NCBI RefSeq assembly: GCF_039555335.1
Contig: NC_092642.1
Span: 12,560,743-12,624,742 of the forward strand
DNA length: 64,000 bases
Reading direction: 5' to 3'
Origin: Amphiura filiformis
Lineage: Eukaryota > Echinodermata > Ophiuroidea > Amphilepidida > Amphiuridae
Numbering within the stretch: position 1 is the stretch's first letter; each line of letters opens with the position of its first letter. Shown here one piece after another: positions 32,781-45,000 of this stretch. Below the pieces are notes generated by a model. The model saw only the letters and a list, made by a program, of their open reading frames with translations, had not been told where the DNA came from and made no database searches. The position numbers and the translations under genes are program-made.

Positions 32781-35700
32781 GGCAGGATCACTCAGTGAGA
32801 AATTTAATAGACATTGTTTTGCATTGTATCTTTAAAAGTACCATAAGCAGTGGCGCATCGTGGCGCTCCTACCCCGGGGCTGAAGAAAATTCAATTTTGC
32901 CGCCCTTCCTCAACAACCCAAAAAGGTTGACCCAATTTTTTTTTTCGGTGGTTTGAAAAAGAAAAAAAAAAAAAAAAAGGATTATAAGCGCTGGTGCCCT
33001 AAGAGCAACATATTTTCACATAGTAGAATTTTTTCAAAATTTTTTATACTTTTCTAATTTTTTCTACTTTTTCTACTTTACTAATTCTTTTTGCCGCCCC
33101 TTCTTTTTCCGCCGCCCCTTCGTTTTGGCCGCCCCCTGCTTTTACCCCGGGGGGCTGGCGCCCCCAAAGCCCCCCAAAAAAATATGCGCATGATAAGTGC
33201 ATAAAACTAAAAGTATACATAAAGTTGTGTTTAACATGTGTACATAACATTAAAAGAAAGAAATTTATTTTTGGAAAGGAAATGATGCAAGCAACCAACA
33301 CTGGACATTTCTACAAAAAATGAGCAATTGTTGAGAAAAGCACCAAAATTGATTTTTTATGCCAATTTGTTTTTGGTATGTCATAACAACTTACCCTAAA
33401 TATCCAAATCGGTGAATTTCTCAAATTTTTGTCATCATTCTAAAACTATACCTTAAAAGTCCAAAAGTAGTCAAAAAAAAAAAAAAAATCATATTTTGAT
33501 CCTTTTTGACCCATATTTTTAACCCAAAGAAAAAATTAAAAAATTCGAGAAAACTCTTTCAGGAACTCCTCAGTCCTATACCTTTGTATAGGAGCCACCC
33601 ATTGTTAATCCGTGATGAATCCACACTTTTACTGTAACGTATACGTGAACGTTAAGCGCGACTACGCATTACGCGAGAGTGTAAAATTTGTCATGCCTTG
33701 AACATGTACATTGTATGCATGCTTACAGCTTGAATTCATTATTTTGCAGGTAGCGGCCTAGCGGCTAAACATTGCCGTCTTATTCTGTAGTTTTTGCTGA
33801 TTTTAACTGACAAATCACTGAAGTTTTTGTAAGGCTGAGTAGCAATGATTAAAAGGGCATTTTGTGATCCACAGCCTCATCCCCTACTTTTCTCAAAATA
33901 AGTTGAGATTTTTATACCACTTGAAACCTCTAGCTACATAATGTTTCTTAATTTCCACCCGGCACTCAAGTTAATTTTGAGCCCAAATACCCGGCACTCC
34001 AGTCTCAAATGTTTCAAAATTGCTGAACAATCAAAATTTCAATTGTTTTACCATTTCATATAAATGTCATGAACAACGAGGAAACATAATTGAATCCCTA
34101 ATTCTAGTTTTGTCTTTAGAACACAAATATGCACTTTTTGTCAATTTGGGCATTTTTCTCACAAACTGCTCATTTTTGTAGAAATCTGCTGTGCTAGTTG
34201 GATTCCTTGCATCATTTCCTTTCTGAACTTGTATGTACTTTTATGTATTTAGCATCATTACTTTTCAAGATACAATGCAAAACAATGTCTAAAATTTTCT
34301 ACTTGAGTGACCTTGCATGCCACCTTAAGATCTTGTTATCTGCCCACTGAGAGATAATATTGAGGAGTACTTTAGTCTTATCAGCATGACATGATGTAAA
34401 AATTCTACAGAATTACAATGATCAGGGATGTAAGTTTGTAGGATTAATCCTGAATTCAGGGTTTTTTTCTGTCCAAGTTTTCAGACTTTATTATCAGCCT
34501 GTTTTGGGGTTATTTAACCCAAATTCATGCCCTTTTTCAGGATTTTTTCCAGAATTTCTTCTTCAGGCCTACTTACATCCCTGGGTCAATCCAGTTATGT
34601 ATCCCTCTTCTTTGCATGTCGAGGAATGATGTAACGTATAGTGCAGGGCAATACATTGAAAAATAGTGTAAACATATTATTGCTATGGTAAATGGTAATT
34701 TTAAATCCTGTGTTACATCCAGTTGCGTACTAGACATTTTCATTGGAGGGGGGGACAAGCAGGGGCAAACATATTGGGGGCAGGCATCCTTCATGCTGTT
34801 TGGGTTTATAAGCGCATCAACACCATCATCGCACTGGGTGACACAGGAAGGGGGTTCTGAGGAGTCTTGGGATCTGCTTGGAATGTGTCCCCGAACAGTG
34901 GTGCAGATTTCTTTTTACATGGGAGGGGGTGGAATTGGAAAAATTGTCTTGAAGTATAGTGAATTCAAATACTTTTTGCGACAAGTTTATGGTAAAAATG
35001 TGCGCAAAGCGCGCAATCATTTTTGGCATATTGAAGCTAAACTAGTGACATATGGTACAAAAGTGGACTAAATGCAAGGGTTCAAATCAGGCACCTTTGT
35101 TCCATAACCATTAAGGTATAGGATTTTTTTTGTATACTTAAGTAGCCCCGAATGAAATGTATTTAATTAATCCGAACTAAGTGTTATTCTCTTTTTGGTC
35201 ATTTTAGTATCTAAAATGGCCCAAAATGAGGTTTTTCAATATTGCCGTCCAATTCTAATAGTCACCCCCATAGACTTTACATATAGCACTTAGTTCTGAT
35301 GTAAAAAATTTCACACAAAATGCTTTTTGAGTGATTACAAAGATAATGATATACTTTTCATTCAGGGGCTATGTGGACTTTTTTATTGTATTGCTTGTAC
35401 AATGACATATCGGTCCTTTTTTTTTTTTTTTTTTCAATCTGAAACAAAGGTGTATCGCATGGTGTGGCTCCTTCCCCCTGCTAGTTACACCACTGGTTAC
35501 ATGACTACTTATACAGCAAATTGTTTGTGCTTCTTTACATGTCACACATTGCAATGCCAATTCTTAGTCAGTGGCCGTGGCCAGGGATGTAGCTACAGCA
35601 TCCACCACTGACATGACTGAGAAACAAGTTAAGCTCAAGTGTCAAAACTTTCAAAATAACATCAAATTTGGCCAAATTTAGGCCATTTTCAATAAAATTG

Positions 35701-36400
35701 TCAATTTCAAATGGGGATGATGTTTCCGGTATAGAGTTAGCTACATATTATAAAACAACTGATGAAGAAATTATTCATCTACAATACTTGTCTAATTTGC
35801 AAAAACCTAATCACAACCTGTCTAGCTCACACAGCAGTTCCATCACACATGTAATCTACTGTTCTGCATGTAATGAAAATGTTTCATTTGACTAAAAGTA
35901 GCTGAAGTTCCAAGATTCTTAATGAGTACACCTACAGAGAGTTATGGGTCAGATGCAAGAACATGCTCTGCACTGGCTTCCAAGTTGAAAACATGATCAA
36001 GGCCCACACTACTTGCATCACATCACAGGAGGAGTTACATCACCACCCGCTGAGCACCTAACACAAATGGCAAGTGAAAACTCGTCTGGTGAACAAGCTG
36101 TTGGTGTCATATGGGTGAGCTGTAAGATCATTGATAGCTTCTTCCTATTAAAAAAATGGCAGGCGATCACTAGTCTGGTGAACAAGCTGTTGGTGTCATA
36201 TGGGTGAGCTGTAAGATCACTGATAGCTTCTTCCTATAAAAAAAATCAAATACAATATGCTGACATTTTGCATAATGAACCAAACTTACAAGCTTGCATG
36301 ATCAAATTAGTTTACTCATTTTGCAATTGGGTAGACAAAATGATACGGTCTACAGTATTTATTTGGGAGTGTTCACACTATCATGCCTAATTTGCCCGGT
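32780..36400. other. Intergenic DNA with G/C-rich repeat fragments
   Basis: About 32850-33190 is a repeat with GTGGCG and CCGCCCC runs, similar in style to 39980-40140. About 34430-34580 is a fold-back beginning GGGATGTAAGT. About 35580-35620 is a fragment of the GGGATGTAGCTA repeat. No gene recognised. Confidence 0.4.
36085..36240 (+). repeat. Tandem duplication, unit 89 bp
   Basis: TCTGGTGAACAAGCTGTTGG through TTCTTCCTAT occurs twice with few differences. Confidence 0.8.
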
Positions 36401-36404
36401 ACAG

Positions 36405-36952
36405 GGTGTTAGTCCAACACACGCTACATGTAGTCCAAATCTGAAATGCACTGCACCAGTCCGACACACCGCTAGTCCGAATCTAAAATACACTGCGCTA
36501 GTCCGAAACTGAAAACCATTGCGCTAGTCCGAATTTGAAAACCATCGCGCTAGTCCGAATTTGAATTGGGGAAACACTGCGCTAGTCTGATATTCGGACT
36601 AGCGCAGTGTTTATCAGATTCTGACTAGCGCTGTAGTTTTCAGTTTCGGACTAGCGCCATGGTTTTCAGTTTCGGACAAGCGCAGTGTTGGACTAAAGAA
36701 GTGTTTTCCAAATTCGGACAAGCGCAATGTATTTCGGACCCGGGATTTCGGATTCGGACTAGCGGTGTGTGGGACTGAAAAATGTGATTTCAGATTCGAA
36801 CTAGCGATGTGTCGGACTGTTGCAGTGGTTTTCATTTTCGGACTAGCGCATGCTTTTTCGGACTAGCGCCGTGCTTTTCATTTTCGGACTGACACACCTC
36901 TAAGTATAGGGAATTTGTGTTGTCGGACTAGCGGTGTGTCAGACTGAGCGGT
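36405..36952. repeat. Fold-back array of CTAGTCCGAA repeats
   Basis: Left arm 36405-36590 repeats GCGCTAGTCCGAA at spacings of roughly 25-30 bp. Right arm 36591-36952 repeats the reverse, TTCGGACTAGCGC. The arms meet almost directly at TCTGATATTCGGAC. There is no ORF of note. The transcript would fold into a long hairpin. Confidence 0.85.
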
Positions 36953-37974
36953 GAACCCCGATTTGCCATGAGTCCCGGTTAGACCCGGGTTGATAATTAG
37001 TGGGAACAGAAAAAAACCTCAAAAAAATTGACCCAGGTCATTTTTTTCCAACCTCGGAAAGAACAGGTTACAACAGAAATTCACGGTTTGACCCACATTA
37101 CTGGAAGTAAACACTACCATTATCACTCTCTTTCTATTGTTTCTGTATGCACAGCAAATCAGGCCACCATATCTAATCACTGTACTAAGTTTGAAGTTGA
37201 TCAGTTATTGCATTGGAGCTGCACAGTGGATTAATGAATTTGCTTCCGCCCCGGACAGCCAGGCAGCCAAACAGCCAAACAAACAAAGAAACAATCGGGC
37301 AACCATCTGGATGATAACATAAGCCCCACAAATATGTGGAGGACAAAAATGAGCATAATTAGGCTGCAAGCATGTTATAGTCAATGGCAGAATATGTACA
37401 CGCCTGCAATTTTTAGTAGGTTTAGCCAAAATAATCAACCAGGGTCAATTTTCTTCATGAGAACAGAATTTTTTCAACCTGGATTAACTTTGGTACCGGT
37501 AAATAATTTATATGTGAACATGACCTTTATCATGTTTATCAGAGTGTATATGAAATTAATTAAAATGGAAGTGAGAGGAGCTGCACTACTAGTACTGTTA
37601 CTGTACTTACATTTCACTCCATTGTATGGCCATTCTCTTTTAATACATCAGGAAGAAACACACACAAATTGCATCTAGAAGAAAACACACACAAATATTA
37701 TATTATGGTTATTACTACAATATTCATCAAAGTATACAAATTACATACCCTTACCTGCCATGTACTTGTTCCATTTTTAATGGGACATAAAAAAAAAAAA
37801 AATGTCAATATTAGCAGGGACTGTCTTTTGGAATTTGCAGGAGAGCATGAAATAGCTCTTCTGGAGCCTTCAAGTTCAAGGAAAGCTGTTTAGAGCATTT
37901 ATAATAGAATGTAAGGAGAGAATGGTCAACTAAGGAGAGCTAAAATCACTCTCCTATATCAGATTTAAGAGTAC

Positions 37975-38323
37975 TACACCCCTGCCCAATTTGTGCCCAT
38001 TTTGCATTTTTCTCAAAATTATAGTGCTCACATTGGTGACAAGTAAGATATGTATATTATAGGGGCAAGGACTTCAACTACTGTACTGAAAATTCAGCAA
38101 CTCAAAGCAAGTAGTTATTGATTTATTGATCAAATATTGGCTTTCCCTCATTTTTGAATGTAACTCCACAACTGTTGTCTGTGCTGAAATAAAATTTTCA
38201 GTCCAGTAGTTGTAGTCCTTGCCCCTATAATATACATATCTTACTTGTCACCAATGCGCTATAATTTTTGAGAAAAATGCAAAAAAATAGGCACAAAATT
38301 GGGCAGGGGTATAGTATTCTTAA
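37975..38323. mobile_element. MITE with about 110-bp TIRs and TTAA ends
   Basis: TTAA at 37975-37978 and 38320-38323 flanks inverted arms starting GA(G/A)TACTA(C/T)ACCCCTGCCC. The arms contain TATGTATATTATAGGGGCAAG. It is a second family with a TTAA target, different from 31132-31645. Confidence 0.8.
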
Positions 38324-41300
38324 GGAGAGCAGTAGAGAGCAATTGCTCTCGCTCTCCTCAAATGGCAATCCCTGTTTTAGGCTGTTTTGGTTTTTTTTTT
38401 TTTTTTGGTTTTTTGCTTCAGGATTAATTTTGGTACCGTATTTAGTTTTTACACCACTACCCCCCCCTTTCAATAGTAAAAAATTGCCCCTTTTCATACA
38501 CCCAAAACTTCATAACCCACCCTTTAGAACTCTAAAAGTGTATGACCCCCTACATATTTTCTACCCCCACCAAGGTATTTCTGAACACTCCCTTACCATT
38601 TCAGGGTTCAAGTGACATACTTGTCAACTACAGAATGTCTTTTGCTTGTTGCTGTTATACTGTACAATGTATGTAGCCTACTTACATTTCACTCAATTGT
38701 ATGGTCAGTCTCTGATTTATACATCTGGAAGAAACATACACAATATTAAACTATTTATTAAAATATTCATGTAGTCACATTATAATACTTTGTAAGGCCA
38801 AAAACATTTGTTTGCCCTAAGAGTAAAAAATGTGGAGGGTCGGTAGGTCAATATTTTTTCCATGGGCACTTCCACTATTTCAGGGTCAGAAATTCGCAAC
38901 CAAGTGGGAGAATCCTTTTGAATTCTCTCAGTGGAATTTTGGAAGAATACATGGATTCTTGCCATATAACTTTGTTCATGATTAATTGCATTACCAGAAT
39001 CCATTTAAGATTCTTGCAATTTTGTTGACGAGAATCTTTGCGAGAATGGATTCTCACTGAATTTCTGACCCTGCTATATTTTGAAGTGAAACCAGTGAAA
39101 GGTTGGAACCTCAGACATCAAAATTCATGGATCCCCTATTAAAGGGTGGATTTTCTTTGATCCCTTTTTATAAAATGGTTTAAGAATGTTGTACAGTCAA
39201 CAGTGTTACACCCAAGTTGTAAATGCACAATTTTTTGTATTTTAAGCTTGAGTTGAGAGTACACACTTGAAACACTTAAAGGAGTATTTCATGATCCTAA
39301 CATCATCTTAATTTTATGACATTCTTCAGGATATATATATCCATGAAAAATATTATTCCCAAAATTTAAGTTGATTCCGATTTTGCATTTTGAGTTATGA
39401 TTTAAAAAATGGTAAATGTAAAAATGTGCACGAAGCGGGCATCGTGTCACGCTTATGGGGTGGGGATGTTCCCCCTCAGAGTCAGAAACTTTTGCAAAAT
39501 GAAGACCTAATTGAAACGATTTGGTGGACCATTTTGTCACTATTAGTGTGTAAAATTTCAGATTGAAAAGGCCGAAAATTCAAGAAATGACAGGGCATGA
39601 AGCCGTTCGTGAACAAGTTTTCCCTATTGTTGTAGGCCTATGAATTGTTTTAAACATAAATTGGCAAATGTTGAAAGCAGAAGCGAAAATGGCCACTCGC
39701 TTATGCACTATGCAGGGGGTGTCTAGTTGGAAGTTGGAAATTTTGAGAAATGTAAATCTACTTGAAGCGATTTGGTGGACCATTTTGTCACTATTTAATA
39801 GCGTGTAAAATTTGTGAATTACGGCCCGTCCATGAAGCCTTTCGTGAACAAGTTTTCCCTATTATTGTTGTCTAGTGACTTTGATGATATTGTGTAATAG
39901 GCCCTGCATATCGGCAGGCCCGCAGTAATTTTCACAAGCTTTGCACGCTGGACCGCCTTCAAGCAATGCCTAAAATAATTACAGTGGCGGCGCTACGGGG
40001 CATTTGCCCCCCATATTTTTTCTTTTGCGCCCCCCTCCCACTTTTGAGGGAAACAACCCAAATTATCATAAATTTCCACTTTTACGGCAATTTTGCACAA
40101 AATTGTGTCAATTTTGCCCCCCCCCCCTACGCTGACGCAGAAGGTACATCCTCTCATGATCGAGAATTTATTATTTTGGCTATAGGCCTACAATGTAATG
40201 GCCAAGCCCAAGGCAATACAGTAGATAGGTATGCTAGGTGAATTCAAATTTGCCATCAAACTGCATCATTTTATATATCAAATTAAAGCCCTTGACTGAG
40301 TAAACAAAGCCAAAACTGAAAACCATTTTTTCATAGCACTTTCCGTAGCAAAGTTACATCTTGTCAAAGATTGACTTTCATCAAAAAGTTTCAGCTAGCA
40401 AAATTCCCCAAATCGGCATTTCGGGGGTGTTTCTAGATCTTAGTCTCATTATGATAGCAGCTTTTTTAATGGAACTGTTATCCAAATCCCTCTCACATTC
40501 CATGTGCGAAAGTGACTTATCACCATAAAAAATCATATATTTGGGTCAAGTGAAGTATAGAAAACATATTTATGTAGGTTTCCTTCTTCGCCAGTTGTTT
40601 TAAATTTCTATGTAAATTTGCATTGACATTGTCGGCGAATTTGACTGACTAGCAAATGTGTTAAGGTTTGCCTGGGTTACCTACAGTACTAGACTGAGTA
40701 GTCAGTACTGAATCTGAGAGTCTGAGACTGAGTACAACTACATGGCCCTGACCTGGCATGATGCCAGGTGCAGGCATGGACCCATCAAATGGCATCATGT
40801 CCATGATCGTGAGAAATTGAGAATGAATGCCAAACAATGCTGGACATGAGTAAAAGCTTACACTTACATGCATAATCAATACTACTCATGTACTGCCATG
40901 CATGCATGCACGGTGCACACATGTTACTATCATAATGCATGCGTTGCGTTGTTGCGCTATTCAGTCACTGTCAGTCTGGACATACATCCCGCACGTCATC
41001 CGCCGTCATATGTATGCATGACATCAAACATTTCCTCTGTTTCTCAATGTTAACCTCGTAAAAAAAGATACTTTACAACATTATAGGAAGCATACAATAC
41101 CGTTTCATGTAAAAATTCCGCACGCCAAGCTGATGTGTTGAACTTTTGAACGTTGACCTTCATTCGAAGGGTGACCCCGTATTAAACATTATAAACTTCA
41201 ATATTTACAATCTTCAATGACCACGAGACAAACTTTATAAAGTAAAATTAATTCAATTAAAAAAAAAAATATTATAATACGGCATTAAATAATAAATATG

Positions 41301-41339
41301 ATAAAAAAAAAGAGATTTAGTACGGCTTATCATTTTGGT
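38324..41339. other. Intergenic or intronic DNA, no gene recognised
   Basis: Contains pyrimidine runs, repeat fragments (GTGGCGGCGCTACGGGGC at 39985, with a long C run near 40125) and two related stretches around GCGATTTGGTGGACCATTTTG (39518 and 39768). No coding exon was found. Confidence 0.4.
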
Positions 41340-41500
41340 GCATGTAAATCAGTGTACTAGTCCCAGCGAAGGTTCGGCGCGGCCGGTGCAATATCGTCGA
41401 TTTCGGACAGTCTTCAACTGAAATGTTTCGCGTTTTCGTGCAGAAAATAGCGAGAAAATCATTTTTGTGATTTTCATAGCTTAAAAAATTAGAAGAGCAG
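41340..41500 (+). promoter_or_regulatory. CpG-rich segment, possible 5' exon of the dioxygenase gene
   Basis: It stands out from AT-rich surroundings by GGCGCGGCCGG, TCGTCGATTTCG and TTTCGCGTTTTCG. It is followed by a good donor, GAGCAG|GTAAGA at 41501, about 450 bp before the first conserved coding exon. A non-coding first exon or promoter is a guess from position and composition. Confidence 0.3.
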
Positions 41501-41898
41501 GTAAGAAAACCTGACTATCGATTTACATTACATTTGAAAAACTATCTGAAGTAATATTAGAGAAAAACATCGAGTCCATTTTTTTAAATGGTTGAATGAA
41601 CTACTACGGGCATGATCGTTCAAACAATAATTTCAAACTTTCAATTTTCGTTTTTTTGTTATAACCGCTACCACAGGGCTTCACATGAACCATTGGGAAA
41701 ATATTTACACGTATCTACTACTGTTTTTGTTGATTTTAACTAAATTAGTACGATCAAGTAACCCTTTTTTCATCGGAATAAAAAATATTTTGGGACTTGC
41801 ATCAAATTTATTGACAGCTAACTGATGAAAGGACACACAATTTTTAGCCGATATACGCATTTGGCGCCAATTTGTGCGACGGAGAAATCCCTTAGTGA

Positions 41899-41916
41899 TA
41901 GCGCCCCCTGTTGATG
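41899..41916 (+). promoter_or_regulatory. CTCF-like word
   Basis: TAGCGCCCCCTGTTGATG resembles the reverse of the bilaterian CTCF core (GCGCCCCCT). A single match by eye is weak evidence. Confidence 0.25.
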
Positions 41917-41956
41917 AATATATGTCAGTGGAAAATTTTAAAAAAGTCGCGGCGAC

Positions 41957-42057
41957 ACACTTGATTATGATATCAAATTAAATGACGATAGCTTGGAAAT
42001 GAGAGTTGATACTGAACGAATGGAATTCAACTACATCTGGCTACGGGATCATTGCAG
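41957..42057 (+). CDS. BBOX1-like exon: DYDIK...WLRDHC
   Basis: Encodes DYDIKLNDDSLEMRV and FNYIWLRDHC and ends with donor GTAAGC in phase 2. The 3' border and downstream intron match the second copy at 62621. The 5' border is unclear: the nearest AG (41945-41946, after an A run) is a poor acceptor. The start given is where similarity to the second copy fades. Confidence 0.75.
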
Positions 42058-45000
42058 GTAAGCTCTCAGATGATTCAATCATATTTTCTCGACAGATATA
42101 GCTATTATGAACTATCCATATTACATTTCCTCATCAATATATCTTTTTAACCGAAGGTATTGAAACGAATGCCAAGTTCGAATTTCCTGTATGACATTTA
42201 TTTAGTGGCGTATACTGTAGAATGCTGACCACCCTGATATTCAGGCTTTTTTGTACTTACTGCATGTATATAGCCGATTTTGACAATTTTCGTCAAAATT
42301 TGCCTGCTAGAAAGTAATTGGCCTTGCCGCCCTTTGCCGCGGCAGCCAACTCTGAAGAAAGTCCTGCTACACCACTGCCTTGATCTAACTCGATATCAGC
42401 TGTGTACTTCGCGATAGAGATACAAAAATTACAATTAAATGGATTGAAATTTTTAATGAAAATTTATCTTTCTAAAAAAACCCAAAGATTTTATTTTTTG
42501 ATTAACATTTTACAGAGATTGTAATTTTATGAAATAGTAGGCAACTTTGCAGAGTTTTCATTCTGATTATGCTTATTGTAATATTATGAAATTGTAGGCA
42601 ACTGTGCAGAGTTTTCATTCTGATTATGGATATTGTAATTTTATGAAATTGTAGGCAACTGTGCAGAGTTTTCATTCCTTTTTTGCATTCTGTAACATTT
42701 TACAGAGATTGTAATTTTTTGAAATTGTAGGCAACTTTGCAGAGTTTGCATTCCTTCATTGCATTTTTATTTAACATTTTTTAATCGTTCACTTGGCATT
42801 AGTGGACAAGGTGTGTATTTTTCATCAAACAGTATCTAAGTAAAAATAATGACAGGTCAATTAAAGGGATTCACATTTTAAAGAAAACATACCGTTCTAA
42901 ATAACGTTTTCTTTTCTGATTAACATTTTTATAGAGATTGCAATTTTATGAAATTGTAGGCACCTGTGTGCATTTTGTTCAACTTTGCAGAGATTTTATC
43001 CGTTCTTGCATTCTGATTAACATTTTTTAATCGTTAACTTGGCATTGGTGAAGCAGGTGTACTCTTTCATCAAGGTCTAGCTATAGGTTCAAAAAATGAA
43101 AAAAAAAAATGCATTCAAAAAAATAAAATAAACGAGCCGCTTGGTTAATATATTTATTATTTGAAATAATCTTAATCGTGTAACCAATCGTGGAAAATAT
43201 TCTTAGAAACAACAAGTTGTTCTTACGATGATATTACGCGAACATTTGGTAAAATTGTAAATGATAATGATTATGTTAATTTTAAAGTTTAAATTATAGA
43301 ATATAAATTATGGTGTACCCAAGGGTAAATTCTTAGATCCCTATTATTTATATTAAATAGAAACGATAATACATGAACAATATTATACTCAAATAAGAAT
43401 ATAATTAGAATAATTATCACTATACAATTTTTCACCTTGGTGTGGCAATGACGTCAACGCCTTGAAGCAACTGTTTCACTCGCGCATTCATGCGGCGCTT
43501 CGAGCGAACGTTAGCGATTTGAAGCTGCGCCCAAAGAAATGCGCACTATCACATCGAGGTGAAAAATGGCATAATAAGGTATTTTTTAAATAAGCATTAG
43601 AGTTATGCAGCGTGAACTTGAACTAGAACAAACACAATGGGCATCAATTTATTGATACCAAAGGAAACGGAATATAAACGTAACAAGATACATGTAGGAC
43701 AGTTTTCCAGGGAAGGGTTTAGGCGCAAATACAGTACGTTAGTTTGATTCAGGAATAGTATTCATATATGGTCATTTATAGTGATTACCTGCATTTGGGG
43801 GGTCATTTTGGACGCTATCTTGGAAAAACCCACTTGGGGCCAGTTTATATTTTTGGGAACATCCTGATTGTGTTTTGGGGTCATCTCAGGAACCTAAAAA
43901 GGTTGGTTTGGTTTAGTCCTGGGGGATGCACAGGACGTGCCTCTAGCTCCCCGAGTAATAGCTATATATATCCAATTTCAGGAATCAGTGTTAAGTTTCT
44001 TATAATTCAACCACTGTGTATCAATCTGAAGGCAAATCAAAAGTTGCCGGTTGTTCATATTCACATTGAAAGCATGACTATTTGAACAAAACATTCGTAT
44101 AATATCAAATTGGTAGAGCACCAAATTTAATGAGATTCACTCAAACTTTAGAAACGGGTGAGCGAGTATGAAAAAACTGAGGGCCAGTGTTGATCAAACT
44201 TGTCTATATTTATAAATACGCTTTTATAAATACGCACGTGACCACCTCCGCGCTGCCATAGCAGCTTGTAGAGAGTAAGCCTCGAAGTGACCTTCTTAAT
44301 ACTAAAGGCGGAACAACATGAGACTGCTGTGCAGCAGAATTGTCTATTTTGTACAACTTTGTGGTTTTATTGTGAACTTTTCCGTCGTTGAATATTTTTT
44401 CCGTCGGCAAATACTTTCAAAATATTGTTTTTGATAACATATTACATATTCGGAATACCGGTTCGGAATCCCAACAGGTGTCATAATTTCAATTAATATT
44501 CAATTAATACTTAAATTTGATGATATCTTTTCTGTAAGTGGTCAAGGCATGAGGATTTGGTCACGCCTGCTGGTCTTGGCATGTCGTGCCCACGGTCACG
44601 TGCGTATTTATAAATATATATAGCCAAAGCATAATGAGCCAAAATATACGCTGTTATCATTGATGGTTATACGGTGATCAGGCAAACAAAAATTATTTAC
44701 GTCATTATCTCAGTACGTGATTGGATGGCTAATCATGAATATTCACATTATTTGGCTAATGGCATCTCATTATTCTCTATATTTGGTATTCTGTAAACAC
44801 CAGAATCGCGTGATTGTGACAGATCCTGTCATCAAATATGCTGCACGTATCCACCTAAACTAAATTGTTTTTTATTTGTCTTCAGAAAAATAACACCAAA
44901 TAAAAACCAATGTTCATCTCAAAGCTCTAATAATTATTATTGTGGTAGTATTGTTTACATAGCTCATATAAAAATGTACTTTGCAAGTGTTTCAATATTT

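Noticed and set aside
34685-35071. Open frame of 128 codons on the + strand
   Set aside because: Not conserved in appearance, full of repeat-like segments and without splice context; probably chance.
37334-37678. Open frame of 114 codons with hydrophobic stretches
   Set aside because: No recognisable domain, AT-rich intergenic setting, and no support from neighbouring exons.
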